A stretch of 64,000 bases of DNA, taken from Iris pallida (Eukaryota > Streptophyta > Magnoliopsida > Asparagales > Iridaceae). Within the stretch, counting starts at the first letter, position 1. Each line of letters starts with the position of its first letter. The translations under genes were made by a program, and so were the position numbers. Where the stretch lies: assembly GCA_029216955.1 (NCBI GenBank), contig JANAVB010002199.1, positions 13,084,417 through 13,148,416 on the forward strand. The letters are read 5' to 3'. The notes beneath the pieces are model-generated. The model searched no databases. It saw only the letters and a program-made list of their open reading frames with translations, and was not told the DNA's origin. Below, in pieces: positions 1 through 10,991 of the stretch.

Positions 1-32
1 GGGGGTTAGGGTTTTCATCTAGGCATACGTAC

Positions 33-216
33 TCGGCAGCTGGATGTCTATGTGGAAGGTTCCCCCTTCGTAGGGGGTCCCGAGCGGCCCCGTGATGGTG
101 CCGGCGAGGTGGGTGAGGTCAGCGGCGCCGGCGTGGAGGGTGAGGGTGACGCCGGAGATGTCAGAGTCCTTGTTGCACTCCACCAGCTCCTTCTGAACCC
201 TAGACAAATCCAACAT
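33..216 (-). CDS. UBC27: Ubiquitin-conjugating enzyme E2, UBC27-like, first exon (partial)
   Basis: First coding exon of an E2 gene that continues past the left edge. E2 enzymes accept ubiquitin from E1 as a thioester and pass it to substrates with E3 ligases, in cytosol and nucleus. The ATG is at 216-214. The 61 codons begin MLDLSRVQKEL (first UBC helix) and later read GPLGTPYEGGTFHIDI, the conserved beta-sheet segment of the UBC fold. This start matches the plant UBC27 / UBE2K / yeast Ubc1 class, which ends in a UBA domain (outside the window, as is the catalytic Cys). The exon probably ends at 33 with a GTACGT donor (32-27), giving a phase-1 intron; GTATGC at 28-23 is an alternative. Without splicing the frame closes at 19-21. 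The codons are GC-rich, unlike the AT-rich surroundings. The family call is solid; the gene symbol is by resemblance of the N-terminus only. Confidence 0.87.
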
Positions 217-345
217 TTCTTCTCTCTTCTTCTTCTTGCTCCTCCTCTCTTCTTTATAAACATAAAAAAAAAAAAAAAAAGGAGGGGAGAGAGAATATTA
301 GTCTTGGTTGGTTGGTTATTTTCTTCTCCCTTTATAGGGATCTCC
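217..345 (-). promoter_or_regulatory. Core promoter and 5' leader of the UBC27-like gene
   Basis: A TATAAA element lies on the minus strand at 336-331 inside the small palindrome TCCCTATAAAGGGA. Transcription would start near 300 and leave an 80-90 nt leader rich in GA on the sense strand (GAAGAAGAAGAGAGAAG just before the ATG), a common arrangement in plant housekeeping genes. A poly(T) run on the sense strand (268-284) lies within the leader. Inferred from sequence only. Confidence 0.55.
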
Positions 346-1056
346 TCTATCATGTGAAGGGAGTTTGGACTTTGGAGTGAGTAGGAATGAGGTGCCTTAA
401 TTGGATTAGAGGGCAAGTTTAAGCACATATTCTTCTTCCTTTCCAAGGCATTTCAAAATTTAACTTCTCAAAAAACCTTTTTATAAGTTGTTACAAAACC
501 TTTTCCAACTATATATATATATTTTTTTTCAAAAATCAACCTCCAATAAACAATTTTAAGTCCAACATCAGCAGAAACAATTGTTACGAAACAATTTTTC
601 TTGCTATTTTTTCAAGAAAAACATCCAACGACAAACTCATGTCAAGTTTGGACTTGCTTATCATAGATACTTTTGCTTACAAAAATTATCCAAGAAAGCA
701 CTATAACGGTTTGGTGACATCATCTTATCAAAAACTTTTTAAAAATTAATTTAATTTTAAGACAGCTTTTAGCAGCTTGTGAGAGATTGTTATCAGAAAC
801 TCTCTTGTTATCATTTTCTGAAAACAACAACAATCCCAAACTGGCCCAGTCTAATGCTTGTTTGGTCGTGTTTATGCTTTTCAAAAAGCAAAATCAACTT
901 ACAAAATCTTTTTTCTAAAACTAGCAAAATGAACAAGTGAAAGTTGACATAAGCAAACGTCTTTGTTTTGTTGCCTTTTGAAGAAGAAGAAGCTGTTGAG
1001 AAAAGTTGTACCAAACTTTAGGCTAACTCTTAATAAGTCCAAACTTCATATTCTAG
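346..1056. other. AT-rich intergenic sequence, upstream flank of the UBC27-like gene
   Basis: No convincing ORF, RNA gene or repeat seen. This is the last apparently native sequence before the retroelement block; element A begins at 1062. Confidence 0.5.
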
Positions 1057-1415
1057 TCACGTGTGAGACTCGTCTCACCGTATCGGTATTTATATAACTG
1101 ATACGTACTTTTGTATTGTATTTCCTATGTTATTGGTTTTCGGAACATTTTAAATTTTTTCCAACTTATATATTTTCTCCTTGACCGGCATATCGCTAGT
1201 GTACCATTGTATGCCGACGGCATGCCTGTCACTCCCGTTTTCTGTTATACGAATTTTCAGTGTACGTATACGGAATTCTGGCCTTTGTCAGGTGACCCGT
1301 ATTTTGACTTGTTTTTCTTAGCCTAGCTTTGGTTTAATTTTGACTTGATTTAATTTGGTTTGGTTCAACTTGGTTTGGCTTGGTTTGGTTTAATTGGTTT
1401 GAGATGAGAGGGTTT

Positions 1416-1423
1416 TATATAAA
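1416..1423 (+). promoter_or_regulatory. TATA box of the element A 5' LTR
   Basis: TATATAAA followed by AACCC and a long CT-rich stretch typical of plant LTR leaders. The same box is at 6868-6875 in the 3' LTR. Transcription is expected near 1445-1450. Confidence 0.6.
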
Positions 1424-1840
1424 AACCCAACTCCTCTCTCTCTCCTCCATTATTTTCATTCTCTTCATCTTCTTCCTCTTCATTTTCTCCTCCAACCTAA
1501 GGCAAGTACATCTTGCCAAATATTGGACAAATATTATTTTGTTTGTTTTAAACTCTTCCTTACATGATTATAAGCCTCTTTAGAACTTGGAGTTTTTAAT
1601 TTTCATGGATAGATTCTTGTAGATCTAAGTTTGTAATATTTTTGGTTTTTCTTAGTTTTGATCTATCAAACTTACTTGTTTTCGAAAATTAATTGCTCCT
1701 CCATGTGGTAGAAAATTTGATTCTACACAATTTTGACCTTTGAAAATTTAGATTTCGACTTGTTTTGAGGAAGTTATGGCCAAAACAATATTTTGACATC
1801 TTCTATGTTCATCTGTCCTGATTCTGGCAGGGACGATGCC

Positions 1841-2140
1841 CATGGCTTGTATAGTGCCGCAGGCTTGAATAGTGCAGCATGGATGAATAGTATCGCATGG
1901 CTTGCATAGTGACGCATGACTTGCATAGTACCGCAGGCTTGTATAGTGTCGCATGGCTTGCATAGTGCCGTAGGCTTGTATAGTGCCGCATGGATGAATA
2001 GTGTCGCAGGCTTGCATAGTGCCGCATGGATGAATAGTATCGCAGGCTTGCATAGTACCGCATGGACGAATAGTACCGCATGGATGAATAGTGTCGCAGG
2101 CTTGCATAGTGCCGCATGGCTTGTATAGTGCCGCATAGTG
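1841..2140 (+). repeat. 18-bp minisatellite in the element A 5' LTR
   Basis: About 16 imperfect 18-bp units of two alternating types, GCTTGCATAGTGCCGCAT and GGATGAATAGTGTCGCAG. Because 18 is a multiple of three, several frames stay open and give repetitive ORFs on both strands, which are artefacts. Related GCATAGTGCCG arrays occupy the same place in the LTRs of element B. Confidence 0.85.
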
Positions 2141-4595
2141 CCTATTTTGGCTGTATTTTGGCTGTTTTATGTCCTATTTGGCTGATTTGTAGCCAGAATT
2201 TCTTCCAACTCCCAACATGAAAATTGTAAATCTTTGTCTTGGCTTCAAGAATCTTCTTGTTTCACTTTAACTGGATTTCATATGCGATTGATAACTTCAA
2301 TCATAGTTTTGATCTTTTTGGCATATTTTCTGTACTTGACGTTTTGAGGTTTCCTTCGACTGTAATAAACTCTTATCATGATTAGATGTTTTGTACAATT
2401 AGAGAATAATTATACCCCCTTATATTCTTAACACTAGCACCATTTTAATTATTGTTTTTGTCAAGTTGTACTTTTATTTATTTTTTCTCCCATGCCATGA
2501 TACGTCTTTTATCTAATTATTTCTTACATGCGATCCTTGTCGCATGTTTTCTTTCTTAGATAGTGGCCCGTTGGGGTGCACTCATAGTTTATGTCTTTTC
2601 TTTGCTTTGTATGCACTTACGTTACATGTCACTTCTTTTCTTGCATGATGGTGGCCTGTTGTGGTGTACTCATGCTACACGTCTCTTCTCTACCTATACT
2701 AGATAGTGACCCATTGTGGTGCACTCTGGTACATATCTTTCTTTGTTTACATGATGGTGACCCGTCGTGGTACACTCTTGAACATGTCTTTACATGCTAA
2801 CATGATAGTGGCCTGTCGTGGCGCACTCTTAACAAGCAACCTTAACATAATAACTCTTGATAGTGGTCCGTTGTGGCGCACTCTTGATATGACAAGTAAA
2901 CCTAACATGACATGTATAATCAAGATGCTGTTGCGACGGCTATTCTTCTTGCTAATACAACTCTTTTGGACACCGTGGTTAAATTCTTTGTGTATGCGTG
3001 CACAAGCTACATGTCTCATCTTACATCATGTCTAGAACATAGATTCCTGATTACCACGGTCCGGGATTCATACTGAATCTGACTAGGTTAATGACTAGAT
3101 TGATGAAGTAGTTCATATAGAGAGATTTTTTAGTCACAGGCGATCCTGTTATCTGGGCGCTTTAATTGGACTTGTAGCCTGCCGTCGAGTAGGGCGCATT
3201 TCTAGCACACTGTCATGTGTTGCACCCCCAAGTCACCATGGGATACATTTGTCTCATGGACGATGTATCCACCTAATACAACTCCCAACCTGCAGAAGGA
3301 TAACTGGATAGGTGCAGAGCTTGTGATTGTCAGAATATCTCGTTGCATCTTGTTAGTAACTAGGCTTGTGATAACCCTAGTTAGCTAATGTATCAAGCCA
3401 TACTCATTGCTTGGCCATGTTTAATGGATGGAGTCAGTCCAGTCCAATCTAGTTTTGTCTAGGCGGTGTCCGTATGTTTATTTCAGTACATCATTATTTA
3501 TGCTTACTTTTTGATAAATGATTAGAGATTAAGTTCTGTTCAGGAGAAGGGTTACAACCCCGGTCCTTGTTTGGTTTACGGGTTGTAACTGGGCTTCTGG
3601 AATAGTTCCTAAGTCATCTTATCATTGTCGTTCTATATAATTATCACAGGCTCTTATGCCCTAGTTACATAACATGCTCACAAGTCTCAGTTATCTATAT
3701 GTTTACAAGTCTCAGTTATCTAACATGCTCATATGTTCCACTTACCGTACATGTTCGCATGTACTATTTCTCTTATATGGTTTAGCTATGTCACAAGTTC
3801 TTTGTTTAATTCACAAGTTCACAGTTTACATTATATCACATGTTAATTACTTATGCTCCAAGTGGCTTACTTATTGTCTTTTCTATTTCTCGGGATGAGT
3901 GCATTGGTAGTGCACGAGTCTCGATATGCATTTACTTACTGCTTTCTCTAACCATTGCTATGTTAGCTATTGCTGATTTTAGTTCATAGTTTGGCTTCCT
4001 TTGTGGTACTTGCTATTTGGGGGTCTGATCCCACTGGTTTTGTTTGGCCAGATCTGATAGAGAAGCCCAGAGGATCTTCCGTACCATCTACTCGACGGTG
4101 ACTATCCGGAGCACCAGAGTACCTGAGTGGGTGTCTTGTTTCATTCTTCCACTTGATATGTATATTATTCTTTTGTGGCATTTAGCCTCCGAGCACGTGT
4201 TTAGCTCGTATTTTGGTTCTTAACATTTAGTCTACGGGCCTAAACATGATGTGCGTATTCTAGACTATTGCTAGGGCTTATCATGTATGACTATTACTCT
4301 GGCTAGTTCTCTCTTTTGTATTACTAGGTTCATGATCATCCATGTATAAATGGTTTGGGACGCTTTACTATTGTATATCTGATGATCATACTTCTTGCTC
4401 CTTGTATAATTGTCTGTGATTGAGATACCTAGTATTGTTTAACCTAGGATCGACTGTTGGCTTGTAGAAGTAACCCCCATGTCTTGACAGCTTATACGTT
4501 ATTTTAGAGTACTGGTGTACTTTGGAATTGCGTAGCTGGCCTTGTCCGTCTTCACTTGCCAGTATTCTGGTTTTGGGGCGTGACACAGGTTTTAG

Positions 4596-4614
4596 TGGTA
4601 GCCCATGCAGGTCT
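4596..4614 (+). other. Primer-binding site of element A (tRNA-Ile type)
   Basis: TGGTAGCCCATGCAGGTCT lies 10 nt after the LTR end. It matches, with one change, the TGGTGGCCCATGCAGGTCT found at the same place in B and E. The complement fits my recollection of the 3' end of plant tRNA-Ile(AAU) (...AGACCTGCATGGGCCACCA). Confidence 0.6.
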
Positions 4615-4828
4615 GATTTATCAGATATGTAGGGGTTACTGATTTAGTTATCTTAGCCACAATTATCCCTTATTGATATCCTTCGTATTATTCTCTATCT
4701 CTGATCCTTTGACCTGATATTTGCCTTGATCGTTGATCTCTTCTGTTCCCTCGATTTGATCCTTGTGTCCTTTAACTTTCAGGGATACTGTTTCTAATCC
4801 TTCCGATTACCTTGTTTGGGTTCTGCCG

Positions 4829-5719
4829 ATGGCAGGTCAGCAATCTTCTGTCGGGCCAGTTGTGGACGATCAGTCTCAACATTCAGATACAGAGTCGAAA
4901 GTTGACTCGAGGGCAGAGATGTCAGTTCATCCCAATCATCCAGCTGTGCACGTACAACCAGCAGTCCGAGCGGAGGTAGTTCCAGATCAACCCGATGTAC
5001 CTGTACTTATAGGGATTATCAAGGAAATGATAGAGTCACAACAACAACGAGATCTCGTTCTCCAGCAGAGTATCCAGATATTGATAGACCGAAGTAAACA
5101 AGGAATACCCGACGAATTTTAAGCTGAGGACTTGCATCCAAAGAAAGTACAGATTGGAGCCAGACAGTACCAGTCATCCAGCCAGTCAGCATATCGAGCC
5201 CGACCTGCCATGGAGGCAGTACGAGAGCAAGAGCATATAGCTAGGAGGACAACATCCAGAACTGAAGGTCGTAAGAGGTACCATTCACCCATATCAGGCT
5301 TTTTACCCCAACATCCATCACCAGTACCAGCAGACCAACGCCCATTCCAGTACCGGAAGTTACCAACCGTATGTTCCTTCTATGGAAGGGAAGGGCACAC
5401 CCATCTTACTTGTCGAAGGGCTAACCTTTTATATTTAGCGTGCGGATCACCAGACCACATTATAGGGATTTGTCCCCGGAGGAGTTCGACTGGATCTTCA
5501 TCCTTCCAGCCTTCCAACTAGCAGGCACCAGCGCCGGTTTAGCAGCAACAAGCTTAGAGGCAGAGGAACCAACAGCAGTATCAGGCAAAACAAGTAGCAT
5601 GTACCTATTATGGCAAGTTGGGGCATCACAGATCAGTTTGTCGGACGGTCAATAGGCAATGCTTCCGTTGTGGAGCGGAGGACCATTCAATTAGCACTTG
5701 TCCATATCCGACATCTTGA
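4829..5719 (+). pseudogene. gag remnant of element A, capsid core missing, four zinc knuckles
   Basis: A single reading frame with several stops. It starts MAGQQSSVGP at 4829 and keeps the N-terminal Gag tail (LIGIIKEMIESQQQRD, similar to LVGLIRELLASQDHR in B). After a TAA at 5120 it jumps directly to the basic linker and zinc knuckles; the capsid core present in B (PFFDGSKD...WL) is absent. Four knuckle-like motifs follow in frame. They are CSFYGREGHTHLTC (5372-5413), YLACGSPDHIIGIC (to 5473), CTYYGKLGHHRSVC (from 5600) and CFRCGAEDHSISTC (to 5701). Only the last has the full CX2CX4HX4C set; in the others a Cys is Tyr, which a G-to-A change would produce. Most internal stops are TAG where neighbouring codons are CAG. 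Gag normally forms the particle and binds the RNA; this copy cannot. Confidence 0.8.
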
Positions 5720-6479
5720 GGACGACCAGTTACACCAGATGTACCACTACAGTCTTTTCAGTCGCCTCAGTTATCACCTCCAATAGTGGATGAGCAGCTA
5801 GGGCCAATACTAGATGTTCAACCATTGGCACAGTACCCACCGCCATCGCGATCTCAGAGGGTCAGACAGCTCAGAGCACGATTGAATGTACAACACCAGG
5901 AGCAGCTCTAGTATCTGCATGAGGGTAATACCTTGGGAGTCTCAGGTACCATCTTCATGGTCTTCCTTCAGTTATGAACTTTGGATCTGTCTTTCAGTAG
6001 CAGGTCAGGTGGTGGCAGTATATCTTGGGTTCCGGTCGGCGACTTTGTATTCTATCTATATGTAGAGTACAATGGTCGGTTTGACTTATTCGGTAAGTGA
6101 ATGTGAGTTTCTCGTCCCCCTCTTCTGTCCTCATAGTCGAGACATGTGATAAATATCATGTATCTCGATTACGACGATACGTCCTGGGTAGTGTCATGTC
6201 TTAGACTAAGTCATTGGTACCGACTTACTTTGAGACTTGACCCTTATCCATTTTGGAGTCAGCGTAGGCTAGCGAGGAAGTTGGTCCCTACTCAACTGAC
6301 TCAGGAGACATTTGTTCATATGCCTCCAGCCCTTCTGTATTGTGGTTGTGTTATTGCTTACGCATTTATTTATATTAATATTGCCTTCATTTACTTATAT
6401 GCCATGCTTCGTTTTATGGAGATAGTTGTATTTTATTGAGCTTTTGTTTTCGTTATCTTGCTCGACTAGCTTTAGAAAA
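5720..6479 (+). other. Remaining interior of element A, no recognisable pol
   Basis: The gag frame runs on as a proline/glutamine-rich tail to about 5910. After that only short frames remain, such as the one at 6146-6439, and nothing resembling protease, RT or integrase is seen. The pol region appears to have been deleted or was never present. Confidence 0.6.
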
Positions 6480-6514
6480 TTTTGGGGACGAAATTTTTCT
6501 AAGGATAGGAGAGT
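6480..6514 (+). other. Polypurine tract of element A
   Basis: TTTGGGGACGAAATTTTTC, then AAGGATAGGAGAGT, ends directly at the 3' LTR start. The GGGGACGAAATT signature is typical of plant chromoviruses. It primes plus-strand DNA synthesis. Confidence 0.75.
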
Positions 6515-7280
6515 TGTGAGACTCGTCTCACCGTATCGGTATTTATATAACTGATACGTACTTTTGTACTGTATTTTCTATTTTATTGGTTTTCAGAATA
6601 TTTTAAAATTTTCCCAACTTATAGATTTTCTTCTTGACCGACATATCGCCAGTGTACCATTGTATGCCGACGGCATGCCTCTCACTCCCGTTTTCTGTTA
6701 TACGTATTTTCAGTGTACGTATACAAAATTCTGGCCTTTGTCACGTGACTCGTATTTTGATTTGTCTTTCTTAGCCTAGCTTTGGTTTAATTTTGACTTG
6801 GTTTAATTTGTTTGGTTCAACTTGGTTTGGCTTGGTTTGGTTTAATTGGTTTGAGATGAGAGGGTTTTATATAAAAACCCAACTCTTCTCTCTCTCCTCC
6901 ATTATTTTCATTCTCTTCATCTTCTTCCTCTTCATTTTCTCCTCCAACCTAAGGCAAGTACATCTTGCCAAATGTTGGACAAATATTATTTTGTTCTAAA
7001 CTCTTTCTTACATTATTATAAGCCTCTTTAGAACTTGGAGTTTTTGATTTTTATGGGTGGATTCTTGTAGATCTAAGTTTGTAATATTTTTGGTTTTTCT
7101 TGGTTTTGATCTATCAAACTTACTTGTTTTCGAAAACTAATTGTTCCATGTGGTAGAATATTTGATTCTACACAATTTTGTCCTTTGAAAAGTTAGATTT
7201 CGACTTGTTTTGAGGAAGTTATGGCCAAAATAATATTTGGACATCTTCTATGTTCATCTGTCCTGGTTCTGGCAGGGACG

Positions 7281-7575
7281 ATAAATAGTGCCGCAAGCTT
7301 GAATAGTACCACATGGATGAATAGTTTCGTAGGCTTGAATAGTGCCACATAGATGAATAGTACCACATGGCTTGCACAGTGCCGCATGGCTTGCATAGTG
7401 CTGCAGGCTTGAATTGTGCCGCATGGATGAATAGTATCGCAGGCTTGCATAGTGTCGCATGGATGAATAGTGCCGCAGGCTTGCATAGTGCCGCATGGAT
7501 GAATAGTGTCGCAGGCTTGCATAGTGTCGCATGGCTTGCATAGTGCCGTATGGCTTGCATAGTGCCGCATAGTGC
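7281..7575 (+). repeat. 18-bp minisatellite in the element A 3' LTR
   Basis: Same two alternating 18-bp units as at 1841-2140, with different copy order and point changes. ORFs read here are repeat artefacts. Confidence 0.8.
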
Positions 7576-8956
7576 CTATTTTGGCTGTATTTTGGCTGTT
7601 TATGCCCTATTTGGCTGATTTGTGGCCAAAATTTCTTCCAACTCCCAACATGAAAGTTGTAGATCTTTGTCTTGGCTTCAAGAATTTTTTTGTTTCGCTT
7701 TAACTGGAGTTCATATGCGATTGATAACTTCAATCATAGTTTTGATCTTTTTGGCATATTTTCTGTACTTGACGTTTTGAGATTTCCTTCGACTGTAATA
7801 AACTCTTTTCATGACTAGATGTTTTATACAATTAGAGAATAATTGTACCCCCATTATATTCTTAACACTAGCACCGTTTCAATTATTATTTTTGTCAAGA
7901 GTACTTTTATTTATTTCTTCTCCCATGCCATGATACGTCTTTTATCTAATTCTTTCTTACATATGATCCTTGTCGCATGTTTTCTTTCTTAGATAGTGGC
8001 CCGTTGGGGTGCACTCATGGTTTATGTTTTTTCTTTGCTTTGTATGCGCTTACGTTACATGCCACTTCTTTGCTTGCATGATGGTGGCCCGTTGTGGTGT
8101 ACTCATGCTATACGTCTCTTCTCTACCTATACTAGATAGTGACTCGTTGTGGTGCACTCTGGTACATGTCTTTTTTTTGTTTACATTATGGTGACTCGTC
8201 GTGGTGCACTCTTGAACATGTCTTTACATGCTAACATGATAGTGTCCCGTCGTGGTGCACTCTTAACAAGCAACCTTAATATGATAACTCTTGATAGTGG
8301 TCCGTTGTGGCGCACTCTTGATATTACAAGTAAACCTAACATGACATGTATAATCAAGATGCTGTTGCGACGACTATTCTTCTTGCTAATACAACTCTTT
8401 TGGACACCGTGGTTAAATTCTTTGTGTATGCGTACACAAGCTACATGTCTCGTCTTGCATCATGTCTAGGACATAGATTTCTGATTACCATGGTCAGGAA
8501 TTCATACTGAATCTGACTAGGTTAATGACTAGATTGATGAAGTAGTTCATATAGAGAGATTTTTAAGTCACAGGCGATCCCGTTATTTGGGTGCTTTAAT
8601 TGGACTTGTAGCCTGCCGTCGAGTAGGGCGCATTTCCAGCACACTGTCATGTGTTGTACCCCCAAGTCACCATAGGATACATTTGTCTCCTGGGCGATGT
8701 ATCCACCTAACATAACTCCCAACCTGCAGAAGGATAACTGGATAGCTGCAGGACTTGTGACTGTGGAAATATCTCGTTGCATCTTGTTAGTAACTAGGCT
8801 TGTGATAACCCTAGTTAGCTAATGTATCAAGCCGTACTCATTGCTTGGTCGTGTTTGATGGATGGAGTCAGTCCAGTCCAGTCCAGTCTAGTTTTGTCTA
8901 GGCAGTATCCGTATGTTTATTTTAGTACATCATTATTTATGCTTACTTTTTGATAA

Positions 8957-9226
8957 ATGATTAGAGACGAAGTTTTGTTCAGGAGAAGGGTTACAACCCC
9001 GATCGTTGTTTGGTTTACGGGTTGTAACTTGGCTTCCAGAATAGCTCCCAAGTCATCTTATCATTTGTTGTCCTATTCAGTACCCACACGCTATACATGC
9101 TTCTTATGCTAAACATTGATTAGAGATTAAGTTCTGTTCAGGAGAAGGGTTACAATCCCGTTCCTTGTTTGGTTTACGGGTTGTAACTGGGCTTCTGGAA
9201 TAGTTCCCAAGTCATCTTATCATTGT
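8957..9226 (+). repeat. Tandem duplication inside the element A 3' LTR
   Basis: The segment starting GATTAGAGACGAAG (about 8958) and ending CCAAGTCATCTTATCATT recurs about 160 bp later as GATTAGAGATTAAG (about 9118). The 5' LTR has one such segment (about 3520-3630). Either the 3' LTR gained a copy or the 5' LTR lost one by recombination between repeats. Confidence 0.7.
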
Positions 9227-9929
9227 CGTTCTATATAATTATCACAGGCTCTCATGCCCTAGTTACATAACATGCTCACAAGTCTCAGTTATCTACATGC
9301 TTACATGTCTCAGTTATCTAACATGCTTACATGTTCCACTTACTGTACATGTTCGCATGTACCATTTCTCTTACATGGTTTAGCTATGTCACAAGTTCTC
9401 TGTTTAATTCACAAGTCCACAATTTACATTATGTCACATGTTAATTACTTATGCTCCAAGTAGCTTACTTATTGTCTTTTCTATTTCTCGGGATGAGTAC
9501 ATTGGTAGTTCACGAGTCTCGATCTGCATTTACTTATTACTTTCTCTAACCATTGCTATGTTAGCTATTGCTGGTTTTAGTTCATAGTTTGGCTTCCTTT
9601 GTGGTACTTGCTATTTGGGGGTCTGACCCCACTGGTTTTGTTTGGCCAGATCTGATAGAGAAGCCCAGAGGATCTTTCGTACCATCTACTCGACGGTGAC
9701 TATCCGGAGCACCAGAGTACCTGAGTGGGTTTCTTGTTTCATTCTCCCACTTGATATGTACATTATTTTTTTGTGGCATTTAGCCTCCGAGTACGTGTTT
9801 AGCTCGTGTTTTGGTTCTTGACATTTAGCCTACGGGCCTAAACATGATGTGCGTATTCTAGACTATAGCTAGGGCTTATCATGTATGACTATTACTTTGG
9901 CTAGATCTCTCTTTTGTATTACTAGCTTC

Positions 9930-10724
9930 TAGGGGTGAGCGTCGGTATAATCGGTCGGTATTTGGTCGATTTTTTCGATATTTTTTAAAATCGATATTTG
10001 AAAAATCAATACCAATATCGTACCATTTAGAATCGGTTTTTTCGGTTTCGGTTAAATCGGTATTCGGTCGGTTTTTGTTCGGTATCGGTATTTTACCAAT
10101 TAATATTTGATCAATTAACACACTTAATATTGTAGAACCTCTTCACCTATAATATTTTTTTTACTTTTTTGGAAACATTAATTTTAAAGCTAAGCCTCTA
10201 CCAACCAAACAATTAATTAAAATTATTAGAACAATATGTAACAAGTCACAAACACCTAAAAATGAGCTTAAAATATCAAACGCGGTCACTAAGTTTAATC
10301 TTTAGTATAAGTTTAAGTAACCAAAATTCACTTCAAAATTCTATGAGAACACAAAAACATAAGTTCAAAAGATCAAAAACTCAATTCTTAGCATTCTTAA
10401 CATAAATTCAAGTCCACTAAAATCCATTCTAAGTTTTAGGAAACCAACCAAAACAAAGATAAAAATGAAAATGAGTAGTATAAAATTAATCATGAACAAC
10501 ATTAAAAATGTGCATGTGTGTGTGTATATATGTGTGTGTGTGAATCGGTTCGGTTCGGTATTTTTGGTATGGTATTACACTCAAACCGTTACCATTACCA
10601 TTATACCGTATTTAGTCGGTTCGGCAATTCGGTATCGGTACATAATTTCGGTTCGATTTTTCAGAATATTTTTAATCGGTATTCGGTTGATTTTTCGGTA
10701 TCGGTCGGTATTTGCTCACCCCTA
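9930..10724. mobile_element. Non-autonomous hAT element (795 bp) in the 3' LTR of A
   Basis: Terminal inverted repeats TAGGGGTGAGC / GCTCACCCCTA (11 bp) and a perfect 8-bp TSD, ctagcttc (9922-9929 and 10725-10732), as expected for the hAT superfamily. Both subterminal regions are packed with CGGT motifs (ATCGGTATTCGGT-like) in opposite orientation, probable transposase-binding repeats. It contains a short GT run near 10510-10540 and no transposase. The ORF at 10465-10728 is translated subterminal repeat. Confidence 0.92.
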
Positions 10725-10991
10725 CTAGCTTCATAATCATCCATGTATAAATGGTTTGGGACGCTTTACTATTGTATATCTGATTATCATACTTCTTACT
10801 CCTTATATAATTGTCTGTGATTGAGATACCTAGGATTGTTTAACCTAGGATCGACTGTTGGCTTGTAGAAGTAACCCCCATGTCTTGACAACTTATATGT
10901 TATTTTAGAGTACTGGTGTACTTTGGAATTGCGTAGCTGGCCTTGTCTGTCTCCACTTGCCAGTATTCTGGTTTTGGGACGTGACATCACG

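Larger units (their letters stand above)
1062..4585 (+). repeat. 5' LTR of element A (3.5 kb)
   Basis: Begins TGTGAGACTC and ends GGGGCGTGACA. It aligns along its length with 6515-10986, apart from the hAT insertion and a duplicated segment in the 3' copy. It holds a TATA box at 1416, a CT-rich leader, the motif AAGGCAAGTAC at 1499-1509 and an 18-bp minisatellite at about 1841-2140. The short ORFs inside look like chance frames. Confidence 0.9.
1062..10986 (+). mobile_element. LTR retrotransposon A, Ty3/gypsy, gag-only non-autonomous element
   Basis: Two long direct LTRs (1062-4585 and 6515-10986) start TGTGAGACTCG and end CGTGACA, and a perfect 5-bp TSD, tcacg, flanks the whole (1057-1061 and 10987-10991). 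The interior is only 1.9 kb: a PBS, a broken gag with zinc knuckles, and a gypsy-type polypurine tract. No protease, RT, RNase H or integrase can be read, so it would have needed proteins from a relative. The gag C-terminus, PBS, LTR layout and LTR terminus resemble element B, a Tekay/Del-type chromovirus, so A is probably a deletion derivative of a related family. Confidence 0.92.
6515..10986 (+). repeat. 3' LTR of element A (with hAT insertion)
   Basis: Same order of motifs as 1062-4585: TATA at 6868, AAGGCAAGTA at 6951, minisatellite at about 7281-7575, end GGGACGTGACA. It is longer than the 5' copy because of a 795-bp hAT insertion (9930-10724) and an extra duplicated block of about 160 bp near 9,100. 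Confidence 0.9.

Noticed and set aside
1748..2136. Several overlapping ORFs of 100-120 codons
   Set aside because: All are frames through the 18-bp minisatellite; the same happens at 7193-7733, 31696-32007 and 39262-39648.
4571..4614. iMet PBS for element A
   Set aside because: No TGGTATCAGAGC occurs after the A LTR; the site fits the tRNA-Ile type instead.
10465..10728. 87-codon ORF near 10,500
   Set aside because: It reads the subterminal CGGT repeats and GT run of the hAT element.
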